Source: an uncultured Mediterranea sp. (GTDB lineage: Bacteria > Bacteroidota > Bacteroidia > Bacteroidales > Bacteroidaceae). Taken from it: a stretch of DNA of 32,041 bases. Where the stretch lies: assembly GCA_945879145.1 (NCBI GenBank), contig CAMCUZ010000024.1:1-32041 (forward strand). The letters are read 5' to 3'. The notes under the pieces were generated by a model. It ran no database searches. It was not told where the DNA came from and was given only the letters and a program-made list of their open reading frames with translations. The position numbers and the translations under genes were made by a program. Of this stretch, positions 1-8,255 are shown one piece after another. Positions within the stretch are counted from its first letter, which is position 1. Each line of letters starts with the position of its first letter.

Positions 1-72
1 ACTGTTTCAGCTAATAAAGAGAAAAAGTGTCTAGTGAAATCAGGAAAAGACATAGCAACTAACAGCCAAAAA

Positions 73-135
73 GAGAAGATATACTGCATCTGTCAGGTTA
101 GTATATCTTCTTCTGGTGGTGCAGTATATCTTCTC
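73..135. repeat. 16-bp inverted repeat plus 12-bp direct repeat
   Basis: GAGAAGATATACTGCA (73-88) is the exact reverse complement of 120-135. A third copy of the core, AGTATATCTTCT, lies at 100-111 and repeats at 123-134. The left arm could therefore pair with either of two right arms. No T-run follows, so it does not look like a standard terminator. It could be an alternative hairpin in RNA, a multi-site operator, or the end of a mobile element. Confidence 0.75.
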
Positions 136-252
136 CCTTAAATCAGCAATTTAGCTTGACATATTCACCTGAAACCATCTGCAAAATCATATAAATGATT
201 ATTTTTGGAAAAATTATTTGTAAATAGAACGCCATATTTGTTAGGAAGTTGT

Positions 253-260
253 TATCTTTG
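253..260 (+). promoter_or_regulatory. Bacteroidetes -7 element upstream of mntA
   Basis: TATCTTTG matches the Bacteroidetes sigma-ABfr -7 consensus TAnnTTTG and lies 25 bases before the ATG at 286. The -33 element is weak: the nearest TTTG (237-240) is only 12 bases upstream instead of about 19. This leaves a short leader of about 15-20 bases. Confidence 0.5.
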
Positions 261-285
261 CAGAGAATCAATATAGATTGTAGTT

Positions 286-600
286 ATGAACACTGTGACA
301 AAAGACAGCATTATCCCTACTCTCCAAGGCTATTTTGCTACGCAGCCTATTTCTAAAGCTTGGTTGTTCGGGTCTTACTCTCGCGGAGAAGAAACCACTG
401 AGAGTGATGTAGATATTTTGGTCTCTTTTGATAAAGAGGCTAAGATTAGCCTCTTTAAGTATGCAGACATGATTTGCCAACTGGAAACCCTGCTGAAGCA
501 GAAGGTGGATTTGGTGGAAGATGGTACTTTGCTTCCTTTTGCACAGCAAACTGCAAATACAGATAAAGTCTTAATTTATGAGAGAAGTAGTCAAAGATAA
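286..600 (+). CDS. mntA: MntA-type nucleotidyltransferase antitoxin
   Basis: This 104-residue minimal nucleotidyltransferase carries the family motif GSX10DXD (G29-S30 and D41-V42-D43, within GSYSRGEETTESDVDI). In characterised MntA/HepT (type VII) systems the antitoxin transfers AMP units from ATP to a tyrosine of the HEPN toxin and so silences it. The partner overlaps it by 23 bases, which implies coupled translation. Here the antitoxin gene comes first. The TATCTTTG promoter at 253-260 is well placed for the ATG at 286. The locus is more AT-rich than its neighbours, as expected for a mobile defence or toxin-antitoxin module. The family call is strong; its role in this host is inferred. Confidence 0.9.
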   Translation: MNTVTKDSIIPTLQGYFATQPISKAWLFGSYSRGEETTESDVDILVSFDKEAKISLFKYADMICQLETLLKQKVDLVEDGTLLPFAQQTANTDKVLIYERSSQR

Positions 601-922
601 AGGCCGACTGGAGCACATACTGATAGCCATCAGTAACATTGAAGAGTTCACTAAGGATCTTACTGAAGAGGATTTCGTAAAGAGCAAAGTACTCTTCTTT
701 GCTGTGGTCAAGAATATTGAGATTGTGGGCGAAGCGGTTTATATGTTGACGAAAGAATACAAACAATCTCATCCTTCAATCCCCTGGATTGTCATAGAGA
801 AAATGCGTCATGTATTGGTTCATGGATACTACACGATTGCGCCTGGAAAAGTATGGAAAACTGTGCAAGAGGATTTGCCTTTGTTGAGACAACAGATTGA
901 AAGTTTGTTGATCGAAGTGTGA
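578..922 (+). CDS. hepT: HepT-like HEPN toxin (predicted RNase)
   Basis: This 114-residue alpha-helical HEPN protein carries the catalytic RX4HXY motif (R77, H82, Y84 within RHVLVHGYY). HepT toxins are dimeric RNases that cut tRNA or mRNA. In characterised pairs MntA AMPylates the motif tyrosine, which would be Y84 here. The start ATG lies 23 bases inside mntA in another frame. The stop TGA (920-922) sits inside the 13-bp palindrome GTGATAGTATCAC (919-931). All motif residues of both toxin and antitoxin are present, so the pair looks functional. Some HEPN/MNT pairs act in phage defence; that role is not shown by the sequence. Confidence 0.9.
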   Translation: MREVVKDKGRLEHILIAISNIEEFTKDLTEEDFVKSKVLFFAVVKNIEIVGEAVYMLTKEYKQSHPSIPWIVIEKMRHVLVHGYYTIAPGKVWKTVQEDLPLLRQQIESLLIEV

Positions 923-931
923 TAGTATCAC
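919..931. repeat. 13-bp palindrome over the hepT stop
   Basis: GTGATA-G-TATCAC is perfectly symmetrical about one base and overlaps the hepT stop codon. The one-base loop makes an RNA hairpin unlikely, so a protein-binding site or chance is more plausible. No U-tract follows. Confidence 0.4.
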
Positions 932-971
932 ATAATGATTATCAACATACAGGCATTTGTATCATTGATGA

Positions 972-1082
972 AGGAAGATAGAGGGCGAGGACACGGTGAA
1001 GAGCTTCGAAGTGAAGAACTTCCGTGGTACAAATGGCTATCGATTTGGGGCCCCTTCTTTAATGAATGTCAACTTCAGCTGA
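972..1082 (+). pseudogene. Relic of an AAA-type ATPase N-terminus
   Basis: In the frame starting at 972 (GTG at 996) the DNA reads VKSFEVKNFRGTNGYRFGAP and continues SLMNVNFS to a TGA at 1080-1082. The string SFEVKNFRG followed by a (D/F)LGAPS-like segment resembles the first strands of AAA/RecF-like ATPases found in bacterial defence loci, which normally continue to a Walker A motif after about 40 residues. Here no P-loop follows. The reading stops inside the last codons of sbcC on the other strand (sbcC stop at 1075-1077). I read this as a fragment left by deletion of a longer gene next to the toxin-antitoxin pair. The match is from memory of the family and rests on under 30 residues. Confidence 0.4.
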
Positions 1083-4000
1083 TGCGGATGCGGCTGCTGG
1101 AGTTGTGGCCCTCTTGGATGAGCTGAATCTGCACGGGGATGTTGGCTTTGACCTCTTCTACGTGGCTGATGACGCCTACGTGGCGACCGCTTTGGCTGTG
1201 AAGTGTACGCAGGGTATGGATGGCGTTAGTGAGCGACTGACCGCTCAGCGTGCCGAAGCCTTCGTCGATGAAGAGGGTATCTACCGAAAGGGTCTCACCG
1301 ATGTCGGCCAGAGCAAGGGCCAGGGCCAGCGATACGAGGAAGCTCTCACCGCCACTGAGCGAGTCGGTACCTCGGGTGGCAAAGCCTTGGTAGGCATCTT
1401 CGAGCGAGATGTAGAGGGTGCCTGGTACGGCTCGCAAGGTGTAGCGGGGTGCTAACCGTTGTAGGTAGTGGTTGGCGGAATGGAGCAGGCTACCCAAGAT
1501 GTAGCTCTGTGCAATCTTTTGGAACTTGACGCCTGTGGCATCGCCCAGGTAGTTGTTCACTCGCTGCCAGCGTTCGTACTCTTGACGCGCCCGATTGGCT
1601 GCTTGCCTCAGTTGCTCGGCATCGGCCTTCTTGGCCTGGTCGTCGGCCAGAAGTTTCTCCTTCACGCCATAGGTCTGGTTGAGGCTGTTGATTTGCTGGT
1701 CCAGCTGCAGCATGGTGGCATTCAGGCTCTCTATGTCGTCTGCTTCGGTGATGAATCGGCTGGTTTCATCGGCTTGATGGGCTTGGATGCGGCTGTTCAC
1801 GTTGGCCAATAAAGCGTGCTTTTGTTGCACTGCTGTGTGCATTCTTTGACACTCAGCAGTGGTCGCCTCAATTTGTGCAGAGGGGATGGTGCTGAGTGCT
1901 TGCAGGGTACTGAGGCTTATTGCGGGATGAGACTGGAGAAAGAGGGTCATCTGAAGCTGGGCCTTATGGATGCGTTCGGCAGCTTGGTGACTGAGGGTCA
2001 TGTTGGTAGTCACGTAATGAGCCAAGGTGTTCAGTGCATGGACGAGGTCATTGTTTCGCTTCATGCTGACTGATTGTATCTCTTGCCAAGAGGGTAGGGC
2101 AGAGAGCATGTCGTGTTGGGTATGGTGCGCATGGTCGAGTAGGGTGTGCAACTGTTCAAGGCCCTTTTCCAATGTATGGCTCTCTTCCTGCTTGTCATGA
2201 TAATTCTTTGCGTCAGCTTGCAGGGTTAAGGCATACTCCTTGGGGTGACTACTCCATCTCTCCTGGGGGATGTAGGTGTTGATGGCTTGGGTGTTTTCGG
2301 CCAATGCTTCTTCGGTGCTCTGGATGAGCAGTTGGGAGGATTCAATCGCTTTTTCGCACTGCTCCTTCTCTACTTTGCATCGGTCGAATGCGGGTTGGAG
2401 TTGGGAGTCTATCTCTTGTTTTATGGCCTGTATGGAGTTGCGCAGGCGCTTGATTTCCTTTTCCTTCGTTTTGCCCTGCTCGATGCGTTGCTGCAGTGCC
2501 TCGCTCTGCTGCTGGGTGGAGATGCTGAGCGATTCGAGTTGCTGTGGCAGGTTCTCGTGGGGCAGTGTGATACCGCATTGGAGGCATGCCTGCAGGGTGG
2601 TACGTTCGGCTTCGGCCACGGATTGGTCGTTGTCGTAGGCTTTCTTGTCGCGTGTGTAGGCCGTGGAATCGGCTTGTATTTCAGCTTTTAGCTTGTCCAT
2701 CTGCCTTACCAGCTCATCATGTGTTTGCTTGGCCGCATCGTATTGTTCCTTAGTCTGCTGATAGAGCGCTTGGATGATGCCCTCTTCAGGAATGGCCGTG
2801 GTGATGGGTTGCTGGCATACAGGGCAGATGTCGCCTGCGTGGAGCGAGTGACGCATGTTCACGGCCCATTGCTCCACGGTATGGTTGTGCTTCTTCAGCA
2901 ATTCATCGGCCCCTTCCAGCTTTGCTTTGGCTATGGCAATGGTGGGTTCTAGGTTTTCAGCTTGGAGCCTCTTGACTTCCAGTTCGCTCAGCGCATGGGC
3001 CAGCTGTTCGCCTCTCTTTTGGTATGCAGACTTGAGGTTGTTCAGGGTGTGAAGAAGGCTCTTGGCATCATTAATTCGGTTGAGGAGTGTGCATAGTTCC
3101 TGCTGTTCCTTGTATAGGTTATTCATTCCAATTGCATCAAGCTCATCTTGACATAGCTTGCTCTCTTTCTCGTATCGAATAAGCGCTTCATTGCCCTCTT
3201 TAAGGGCTTTCTCAGCTGCTTGAAATCGGGGAATGAGGTGATGGGATAGGGCCTCCCTGTTGTCGGCAATTTTCTTGTTCTCTATATCTACTTTTGTGCG
3301 GTCGGAAGCCACTTGATTGAGTTGCAGGGCTATGCGGTCAGCCTTCTCATAGAGCTCTATCTTGCCAGCTTGTTGCGCAAGGAATTGCTTGATGGTCTCA
3401 AATTCGTGCGCTTTCTCCTGGTATAGATTTTCGAAGAACAGGATGCTCCCTAGCAGCTCTTGATAGGTAGATGCTAGCTCTTTTTGCTCTTGTTCATAGT
3501 GGCTTGCCGCGGCTTCTGCCTCCAGCTTCTCTTTGATGGCGCTGCGTGCATCGGTCGTTTCGTGCCATTGTTGCACGGTCTGTTCTTTTTTCTGGAACTC
3601 TTCTGTCTGTATATCTGCTTCAGCTTTTTGTACCGCATTCACTATGTACCACTGCTCTTGTTTTAGTGCAGTGTCGTTTTGTAGCCACTGCAGCATGCGG
3701 GTAAGGCGGCTTTTCTCCTCTTCGTGCTGCTTTATCTGGTGCTTGAATTGCTGAATCTCCTCACGGAGTGCAGCCAGCTCATCGTCGTTTAGACCGGTGT
3801 CTTGAGCTTTCAGCTGTGCCTCGTCGTACGCCTTTTTCTTCTCTTGGGTCAGTTCGTAGAGTCGCTTGCCCATTTGGGTATAGGCCGTGAAGTGGGTTAT
3901 TTTTTCCAGAATCTCTACCTTCTCCTTCTCGTTGCTCTTCAGGAACTTGGTGAACTCGCCCTGTGCCAGCATTGTGGTACGGCAGAACTGACTGAACTCC

Positions 4001-4476
4001 AGTCCTACGGCCTGCTGGATGGCTTCGCGCACCTCATTTACCTTCTCTCCGCGACCGATATATGTTTTTCCCGAGGTGAGGTCCTTGAGCGACCAGGTGG
4101 CTGGGTCGAGGCTGACGTTGGGCTTTTTCTTCTTGCCTCGCTGCACATGCCATTCGGCTTCGTATAGGTGATCATCGATGCCCTGGAAAGTAAGGTTCAC
4201 AAAGGCTTCTCCCGTATTGCGGCGCATCAACTGACGTGGGTCGTCGAGGGCCAGATTGTCGCTGTTGTTCTCCACTTTGACCCCTGTGCACTGGCTGAGG
4301 CGTGGCGTGGTGCGATAGAGGGCCAGACAGATGGCATCCAGGATGGTGGTTTTGCCCGATCCGGTCTTGCCGGTAATCAGAAATACATCACTTTCGGCCA
4401 GGGGGGATGCGCTGAAGTCAATCCGTTCATCCTCTATCGAGGCGATATTATAGATATGTAAGGTACGTATTTTCAT
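1075..4476 (-). CDS. sbcC: Exonuclease SbcCD ATPase subunit SbcC
   Basis: This 1133-residue Rad50/SbcC protein has a Walker A GKTGSGKT at 36-43, the Q-loop glutamine at 172 (LAQGEF) and a long charged coiled coil from about 200 to 960. The zinc-hook CPVC is at 551-554, near the middle. The coiled coil is followed by the ABC signature LSGGE at 1040-1044, Walker B with D1071-E1072, and the H-loop H1105. With SbcD it forms the complex that cuts hairpins and protein-blocked DNA ends during repair. Its ATG overlaps the sbcD stop by 4 bases, so the two are translationally coupled. The length is normal. The 3' end meets the ATPase relic on the opposite strand. No defect is visible. Confidence 0.97.
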   Translation of the reverse strand: MKIRTLHIYNIASIEDERIDFSASPLAESDVFLITGKTGSGKTTILDAICLALYRTTPRLSQCTGVKVENNSDNLALDDPRQLMRRNTGEAFVNLTFQGIDDHLYEAEWHVQRGKKKKPNVSLDPATWSLKDLTSGKTYIGRGEKVNEVREAIQQAVGLEFSQFCRTTMLAQGEFTKFLKSNEKEKVEILEKITHFTAYTQMGKRLYELTQEKKKAYDEAQLKAQDTGLNDDELAALREEIQQFKHQIKQHEEEKSRLTRMLQWLQNDTALKQEQWYIVNAVQKAEADIQTEEFQKKEQTVQQWHETTDARSAIKEKLEAEAAASHYEQEQKELASTYQELLGSILFFENLYQEKAHEFETIKQFLAQQAGKIELYEKADRIALQLNQVASDRTKVDIENKKIADNREALSHHLIPRFQAAEKALKEGNEALIRYEKESKLCQDELDAIGMNNLYKEQQELCTLLNRINDAKSLLHTLNNLKSAYQKRGEQLAHALSELEVKRLQAENLEPTIAIAKAKLEGADELLKKHNHTVEQWAVNMRHSLHAGDICPVCQQPITTAIPEEGIIQALYQQTKEQYDAAKQTHDELVRQMDKLKAEIQADSTAYTRDKKAYDNDQSVAEAERTTLQACLQCGITLPHENLPQQLESLSISTQQQSEALQQRIEQGKTKEKEIKRLRNSIQAIKQEIDSQLQPAFDRCKVEKEQCEKAIESSQLLIQSTEEALAENTQAINTYIPQERWSSHPKEYALTLQADAKNYHDKQEESHTLEKGLEQLHTLLDHAHHTQHDMLSALPSWQEIQSVSMKRNNDLVHALNTLAHYVTTNMTLSHQAAERIHKAQLQMTLFLQSHPAISLSTLQALSTIPSAQIEATTAECQRMHTAVQQKHALLANVNSRIQAHQADETSRFITEADDIESLNATMLQLDQQINSLNQTYGVKEKLLADDQAKKADAEQLRQAANRARQEYERWQRVNNYLGDATGVKFQKIAQSYILGSLLHSANHYLQRLAPRYTLRAVPGTLYISLEDAYQGFATRGTDSLSGGESFLVSLALALALADIGETLSVDTLFIDEGFGTLSGQSLTNAIHTLRTLHSQSGRHVGVISHVEEVKANIPVQIQLIQEGHNSSSRIRIS

Positions 4477-5666
4477 GGCGCTACTTCAGGGTCAGGGTTT
4501 AACGTGATGGAGCTTTTCACCTCCTCGAGAATTTGCTGCATGCTTTCGTCATACAGTTCCCCCTTTGAGGCTATCCACATCTTGGCTACATCAAGGGGGT
4601 CGAGTTGCTTGAACTCGGAGGTGGTGTAGGTTCTTGCCTTGCCTTGTTCCAGGTGCTGCTCTTTGCGCTTAGCATTGATCAAGCAGAACCGGCAGGCTTT
4701 ACTTTCGGCGATGGCCTTGGCCTCGTCGTTGGCATTCGATGGGAGGTAGCCCTCCACCTCTACATTGAGGCGGATGTACGAGGGGATCTCGGATGGATAG
4801 GCTGCAAACTCCTGCTTCACCTCCTCCCAAGGGGCAAATCCCTCTTGGGGAATATTCACAAGGGGACGTGGATTGTGGAGGGCTATGGGCGTGACGACAG
4901 GGGGCTCTCCCTGCTGATTGCATTCCACCAGCAAGACTCCATGCTGGTTGCCGCGATACACCTCGTCGAAGCTCATTGCGATGGGTGTTCCACTGTAGTA
5001 GATGCGTCCCTCCGTATCCAGTTGTTGGCTTTTGTGGATATGGCCCAAGGCGATGTAGTCATATCCTGATCCAAACACGGAGAGTTCCTGACACCCTACG
5101 CCACCTATCTGTTCGTCGGTGGCCAACTCATGTCCGCGGTAGTCACACCGAGCAATGGCCAGATGGGCCGTCAGAAAGATGGGCAACCGTTCTTCGCTAT
5201 TCCTCTCGTCCACCATCTCCTTCAACCGGATAAACAGGTCATGGGGCATGAAGCGTTCGGCAGCAAAGGGTATGGCCACGATATATCCCTTGCCCTCTAC
5301 CTTGAAGATGTACTCCTCCAACCGACTTTCGCGCGTAATGCTGCCCACCATCTCCACATTCAGTGCCTTCCAGGGCGTGCGGTAGATGGTATGCCGGCTA
5401 CCGCTGTCGTGATTGCCGGCAATGCAGACGATCCGCATCTGTGGGTGGGCCCGATGGATGGCTACCAATGCTTCGGTGAGCATGGTTTGTGCGGTGGTGG
5501 ATGGCTGCATGGAGTCGAATAGGTCCCCTGAGATGATGAAGGCATCGGGTTGATGCTCTTCTACGAGGTGAACCATCTGTTGGAGCATGGCCTGCTGCTC
5601 CTTTTCTCGGGAGTAGTTGTAGAGCAGATGCCCCAGGTGCCAGTCGCTGGTATGGATGATTTTCAT
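4473..5666 (-). CDS. sbcD: Exonuclease SbcCD nuclease subunit SbcD
   Basis: This 397-residue Mre11/SbcD calcineurin-like phosphoesterase has the full set of metal-binding motifs: DWH at 8-10, GDLFD at 47-51, GNHD at 84-87, H168 (TAHLA) and GHIH at 208-211. It supplies the Mn-dependent endo/exonuclease activity of the SbcCD complex. The gene overlaps both neighbours by 4 bases (the ABC ATPase gene upstream and sbcC downstream), which makes a tight three-gene operon. The start MKIIHTSDWHLGH is typical of the family. Confidence 0.97.
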   Translation of the reverse strand: MKIIHTSDWHLGHLLYNYSREKEQQAMLQQMVHLVEEHQPDAFIISGDLFDSMQPSTTAQTMLTEALVAIHRAHPQMRIVCIAGNHDSGSRHTIYRTPWKALNVEMVGSITRESRLEEYIFKVEGKGYIVAIPFAAERFMPHDLFIRLKEMVDERNSEERLPIFLTAHLAIARCDYRGHELATDEQIGGVGCQELSVFGSGYDYIALGHIHKSQQLDTEGRIYYSGTPIAMSFDEVYRGNQHGVLLVECNQQGEPPVVTPIALHNPRPLVNIPQEGFAPWEEVKQEFAAYPSEIPSYIRLNVEVEGYLPSNANDEAKAIAESKACRFCLINAKRKEQHLEQGKARTYTTSEFKQLDPLDVAKMWIASKGELYDESMQQILEEVKSSITLNPDPEVAP

Positions 5667-6739
5667 GGCCTTACGTGATGATTGGTGGGTGATGGGGTGG
5701 CATCGGTCGTCGCTTTGAGGGCTTCGACTACTGCTTCGATGGTGCTGAACCGCTGGGAAGCAACCGAGCTATTGGAGTTCAGTACGAAGCAGGGGGCACC
5801 GTCGGTGTCCAGCGTGGCTGTGAGAAGGGGAGCCTCGAGGTGAGGGGGAACGGAGGAATCCAAGAGTGCAAAGCCTTGTCGTTGCAGGGCACGTCGGAGC
5901 ATAAGTAGCGGAAGGCCTTGGCCGCTGGTACGGATTGGAATGGGGTGTGTAGGATGGTGTTTGACGCTGAAGTGTCCCGTGGTGGAGTCAAAGCACACTC
6001 CTTCGCTGTGGAAGAAGTGGGGTAGGGTGCCATCCAGAATCAGCTGTTCGGGAAGGCCGGTGGTGAGATGGCCTTGACCGTCGAGCAGCCAGACGCAGTC
6101 GGCCAGCTGGAGAGCCAGGTCGAGGTCGTGGGTGGAGAGGAAGATGGTTTTCTGCATGGTGTGGCTCAACCGATGGAGCAGCTGCATCATCTCCACCTTG
6201 CTAGGGTAATCAAGAAAGGCGGTGGGCTCATCGAGAAAGATGATGGGGGTATCTTGTGCCAGGGCTTTGGCTATCATGACCTTCTGCCGTTCGCCATCAC
6301 TTAGGGTATGTAGCTCGCGTGGGGCAAGTGACGTAATACCCGTAGCCTGCATAGCTGTTTCCACGTGGCTGTAATCCATTGGCTTGAGGTTGCCCAGAAA
6401 TCCGGTATAGGGTGTGCGGCCCAGAGCAACCACATCGGCTACATGGAGGTCGGGTACGTCAATACGTTCTGTCAGCACGACACTCAGGGTGCGTGCCAAT
6501 GCTTTGTCGCTGTAGCTTTCAAGGGGTTGATCCAAAAGGGTGATTGCACCTTCGAGTGGAGTAAGAAAGGCCGATAGCGTGCGCAGCAACGTAGATTTAC
6601 CTACGCCGTTGGCTCCAAGCAGACAGGTCAGTTGGCCGCTGTGGAGCGTGGCGTTGAGGTCAGTGGCTATGGGGTGTACTTGCTGCTTGTGGCGGTAGCC
6701 GATGCTGAGTTGGTGTAGCTGGATGGTGGCAGTATGCAT
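5663..6739 (-). CDS. ABC transporter ATPase, FecE/HmuV type, with C-terminal extension
   Basis: This is a 358-residue ABC ATPase of the iron-siderophore/haem/cobalamin importer type. It has Walker A GANGVGKST at 42-50, signature LSDGE at 146-150, Walker B IFLDEP with D170-E171, and H204 (STHDLD). A typical FecE/BtuD protein ends near residue 255. Here about 105 more residues follow, with no motif I recognise, ending in a Ser/Thr/Pro-rich tail. No permease or binding protein lies beside it, so it must work with proteins encoded elsewhere. It is the first gene of the operon with sbcD and sbcC. The substrate cannot be decided from sequence alone. Confidence 0.88.
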   Translation of the reverse strand: MHTATIQLHQLSIGYRHKQQVHPIATDLNATLHSGQLTCLLGANGVGKSTLLRTLSAFLTPLEGAITLLDQPLESYSDKALARTLSVVLTERIDVPDLHVADVVALGRTPYTGFLGNLKPMDYSHVETAMQATGITSLAPRELHTLSDGERQKVMIAKALAQDTPIIFLDEPTAFLDYPSKVEMMQLLHRLSHTMQKTIFLSTHDLDLALQLADCVWLLDGQGHLTTGLPEQLILDGTLPHFFHSEGVCFDSTTGHFSVKHHPTHPIPIRTSGQGLPLLMLRRALQRQGFALLDSSVPPHLEAPLLTATLDTDGAPCFVLNSNSSVASQRFSTIEAVVEALKATTDATPSPTNHHVRP

Positions 6740-6763
6740 GTGACGATACCTTTTTAGGAAATT

Positions 6764-6793
6764 CGAGGTGCCAGTCTTGCGGCTGGCACCTCG
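6764..6793 (-). terminator. Strong hairpin between glyA and the ABC ATPase gene
   Basis: CGAGGTGCCAG (6764-6774) pairs perfectly with CTGGCACCTCG (6783-6793) around an 8-base loop. It lies about 50 bases after the glyA stop on the minus strand. Reading on, the minus strand continues AATTTCCTAAAAAGG, which is AT-rich but not a clean U-run. It is probably a glyA terminator that may be partial, allowing read-through into the ABC-sbcDC operon; no good promoter is visible for that operon downstream of the hairpin. Confidence 0.6.
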
Positions 6794-6844
6794 TTGGAAT
6801 AGAGTCTGTGCTATTCGGTTGTCAGGCCTTGTGTCGGGGCATGA

Positions 6845-8125
6845 TTAATAGGCAAAGAGGGGATAGCCCTTCATCAGCTCATTGACGTGAGCGCGAACTT
6901 CAGCGATAACCGCTTCGTTATCCACATTGGAGAGCACCTTTTCAATCATTTCGGCAATCTCAAGCATCAAATCCTCTTTTGCACCGCGGGTGGTGATAGC
7001 CGGTGTGCCGAGGCGGATACCAGAGGTTTGGAAGGCAGAGCGCGTGTCGAAGGGCACCATGTTCTTGTTCACCGTGATATCGGCTGATACCAGTGCCTTC
7101 TCGGCCACCTTACCGGTCAGGTCGGGGTACTTGGTACGCAGGTCAACCAGCATGGAGTGGTTGTCGGTGCCACCACTTACGATGCTGAAGCCACGGTCGA
7201 TGAGGGCCTGAGCCAGTGTGGCGGCATTCTTCTTCACCTGCATGGCGTACTCCTTCCATTCGGGCTGCAGGATCTCGCCGAAGGCTACGGCCTTGGCGGC
7301 AATGACATGTTCCAGCGGACCGCCTTGGATACCGGGGAATACGGCTGAGTCGAGCAATTGCGACATCATCTTGATTTCGCCCTTCGGTGTCTTCTTGCCC
7401 CAGGGGTTGGGGAAGTCCTTACCCATCATGATGACACCACCACGTGGTCCACGCAGCGTCTTGTGGGTGGTAGAGGTGACGATGTGGGCATACTTCACGG
7501 GGTTGTCGAGCAGGCCAGCGGCAATCAATCCAGCAGGGTGGGCCATATCTACCATGAAGATGGCGCCAATCTTGTCGGCAATCTCACGCATGCGCTTATA
7601 GTCCCATTCACGTGAATAGGCCGAGCCACCACCAATGATCATCTTCGGACGCTCGCGCAGGGCAATCTCCTCCATCTGGTCGTAATCCACGCGACCCGTC
7701 TCCTTGTTGAGGTTGTATTCACAGGGCGTGTAGATGATGCCAGAGGTGTTGACCAGCGAACCATGAGAGAGGTGACCACCATGTGCCAGATTCAGACCCA
7801 TGAACTTGTCTCCGGGGTTGAGTACAGCCAGAAAGACGGCAGCATTGGCCTGAGCACCAGAGTGGGGCTGTACGTTGGCCCATTCTGCACCGAAGATCTG
7901 CTTCAGACGGTCGATAGCGATGCGCTCGCTCTGATCCACCACTTCGCAGCCTCCGTAATAGCGCTTGCCGGGATAGCCTTCAGCATACTTGTTGGTCAGG
8001 CAGGAGCCCATGGCCTGCATGACTTCATCACTCACGAAATTTTCAGAGGCAATCAGTTCGATGCCTTTGAGCTGGCGCTTATGCTCCTGCTCGATGATGT
8101 CAAAAATGACTTGATCTCTTTTCAT
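6845..8125 (-). CDS. glyA: Serine hydroxymethyltransferase
   Basis: This 426-residue PLP enzyme converts serine and tetrahydrofolate to glycine and 5,10-methylene-tetrahydrofolate in the cytosol, supplying one-carbon units. The family signature is intact: the PLP lysine is K222 in [22 protein letters not shown] lies at 22-30, [15 protein letters not shown] at 47-61 and VDMAHPAGL at 192-200. The length is normal. It appears to be transcribed alone, from a promoter near 8182-8189 to the hairpin at 6764-6793. Confidence 0.98.
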   Translation of the reverse strand: MKRDQVIFDIIEQEHKRQLKGIELIASENFVSDEVMQAMGSCLTNKYAEGYPGKRYYGGCEVVDQSERIAIDRLKQIFGAEWANVQPHSGAQANAAVFLAVLNPGDKFMGLNLAHGGHLSHGSLVNTSGIIYTPCEYNLNKETGRVDYDQMEEIALRERPKMIIGGGSAYSREWDYKRMREIADKIGAIFMVDMAHPAGLIAAGLLDNPVKYAHIVTSTTHKTLRGPRGGVIMMGKDFPNPWGKKTPKGEIKMMSQLLDSAVFPGIQGGPLEHVIAAKAVAFGEILQPEWKEYAMQVKKNAATLAQALIDRGFSIVSGGTDNHSMLVDLRTKYPDLTGKVAEKALVSADITVNKNMVPFDTRSAFQTSGIRLGTPAITTRGAKEDLMLEIAEMIEKVLSNVDNEAVIAEVRAHVNELMKGYPLFAY

Positions 8126-8181
8126 TTTGCCTTATCTTTTAAATAAGTTGGATAATGTAAGCTTGTTGGTTAGATTTTGCA

Positions 8182-8189
8182 CAAAAGTA
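8182..8189 (-). promoter_or_regulatory. -7 element for glyA
   Basis: On the minus strand TACTTTTG matches TAnnTTTG exactly and lies about 57 bases before the glyA ATG. The -33 region about 20 bases upstream is only a weak match (ATG in place of TTG). Confidence 0.5.
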
Positions 8190-8255
8190 GTGCATTATTT
8201 TGGAATAAACATTCATTTGTCCTCACTTTTTTCTGTCCATCTGCTGAATAGGGAG

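Larger units (their letters stand above)
1..285. other. AT-rich non-coding left end
   Basis: No gene could be recognised here. Frame 1 is open from base 1 to a TAA at 138-140 (46 codons), so the tail of an upstream gene is possible, but the peptide resembles no family I know. The stretch holds a 16-bp inverted repeat (73-88 with 120-135), a small palindrome (AATCAT at 185-190 with ATGATT at 195-200) and the promoter of the toxin-antitoxin pair. It is clearly more AT-rich than the housekeeping genes to the right, which fits an accessory locus. Confidence 0.5.

Noticed and set aside
935..1126. 63-codon plus-strand frame between hepT and sbcC
   Set aside because: It runs into the 3' end of sbcC, has no family-like features, and competes with the better supported ATPase relic in another frame.
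1468..2691. Several long plus-strand open frames opposite sbcC
   Set aside because: They are antisense shadows of a coiled-coil gene, with Leu/Gly/Val-rich nonsense sequence and no start signals.
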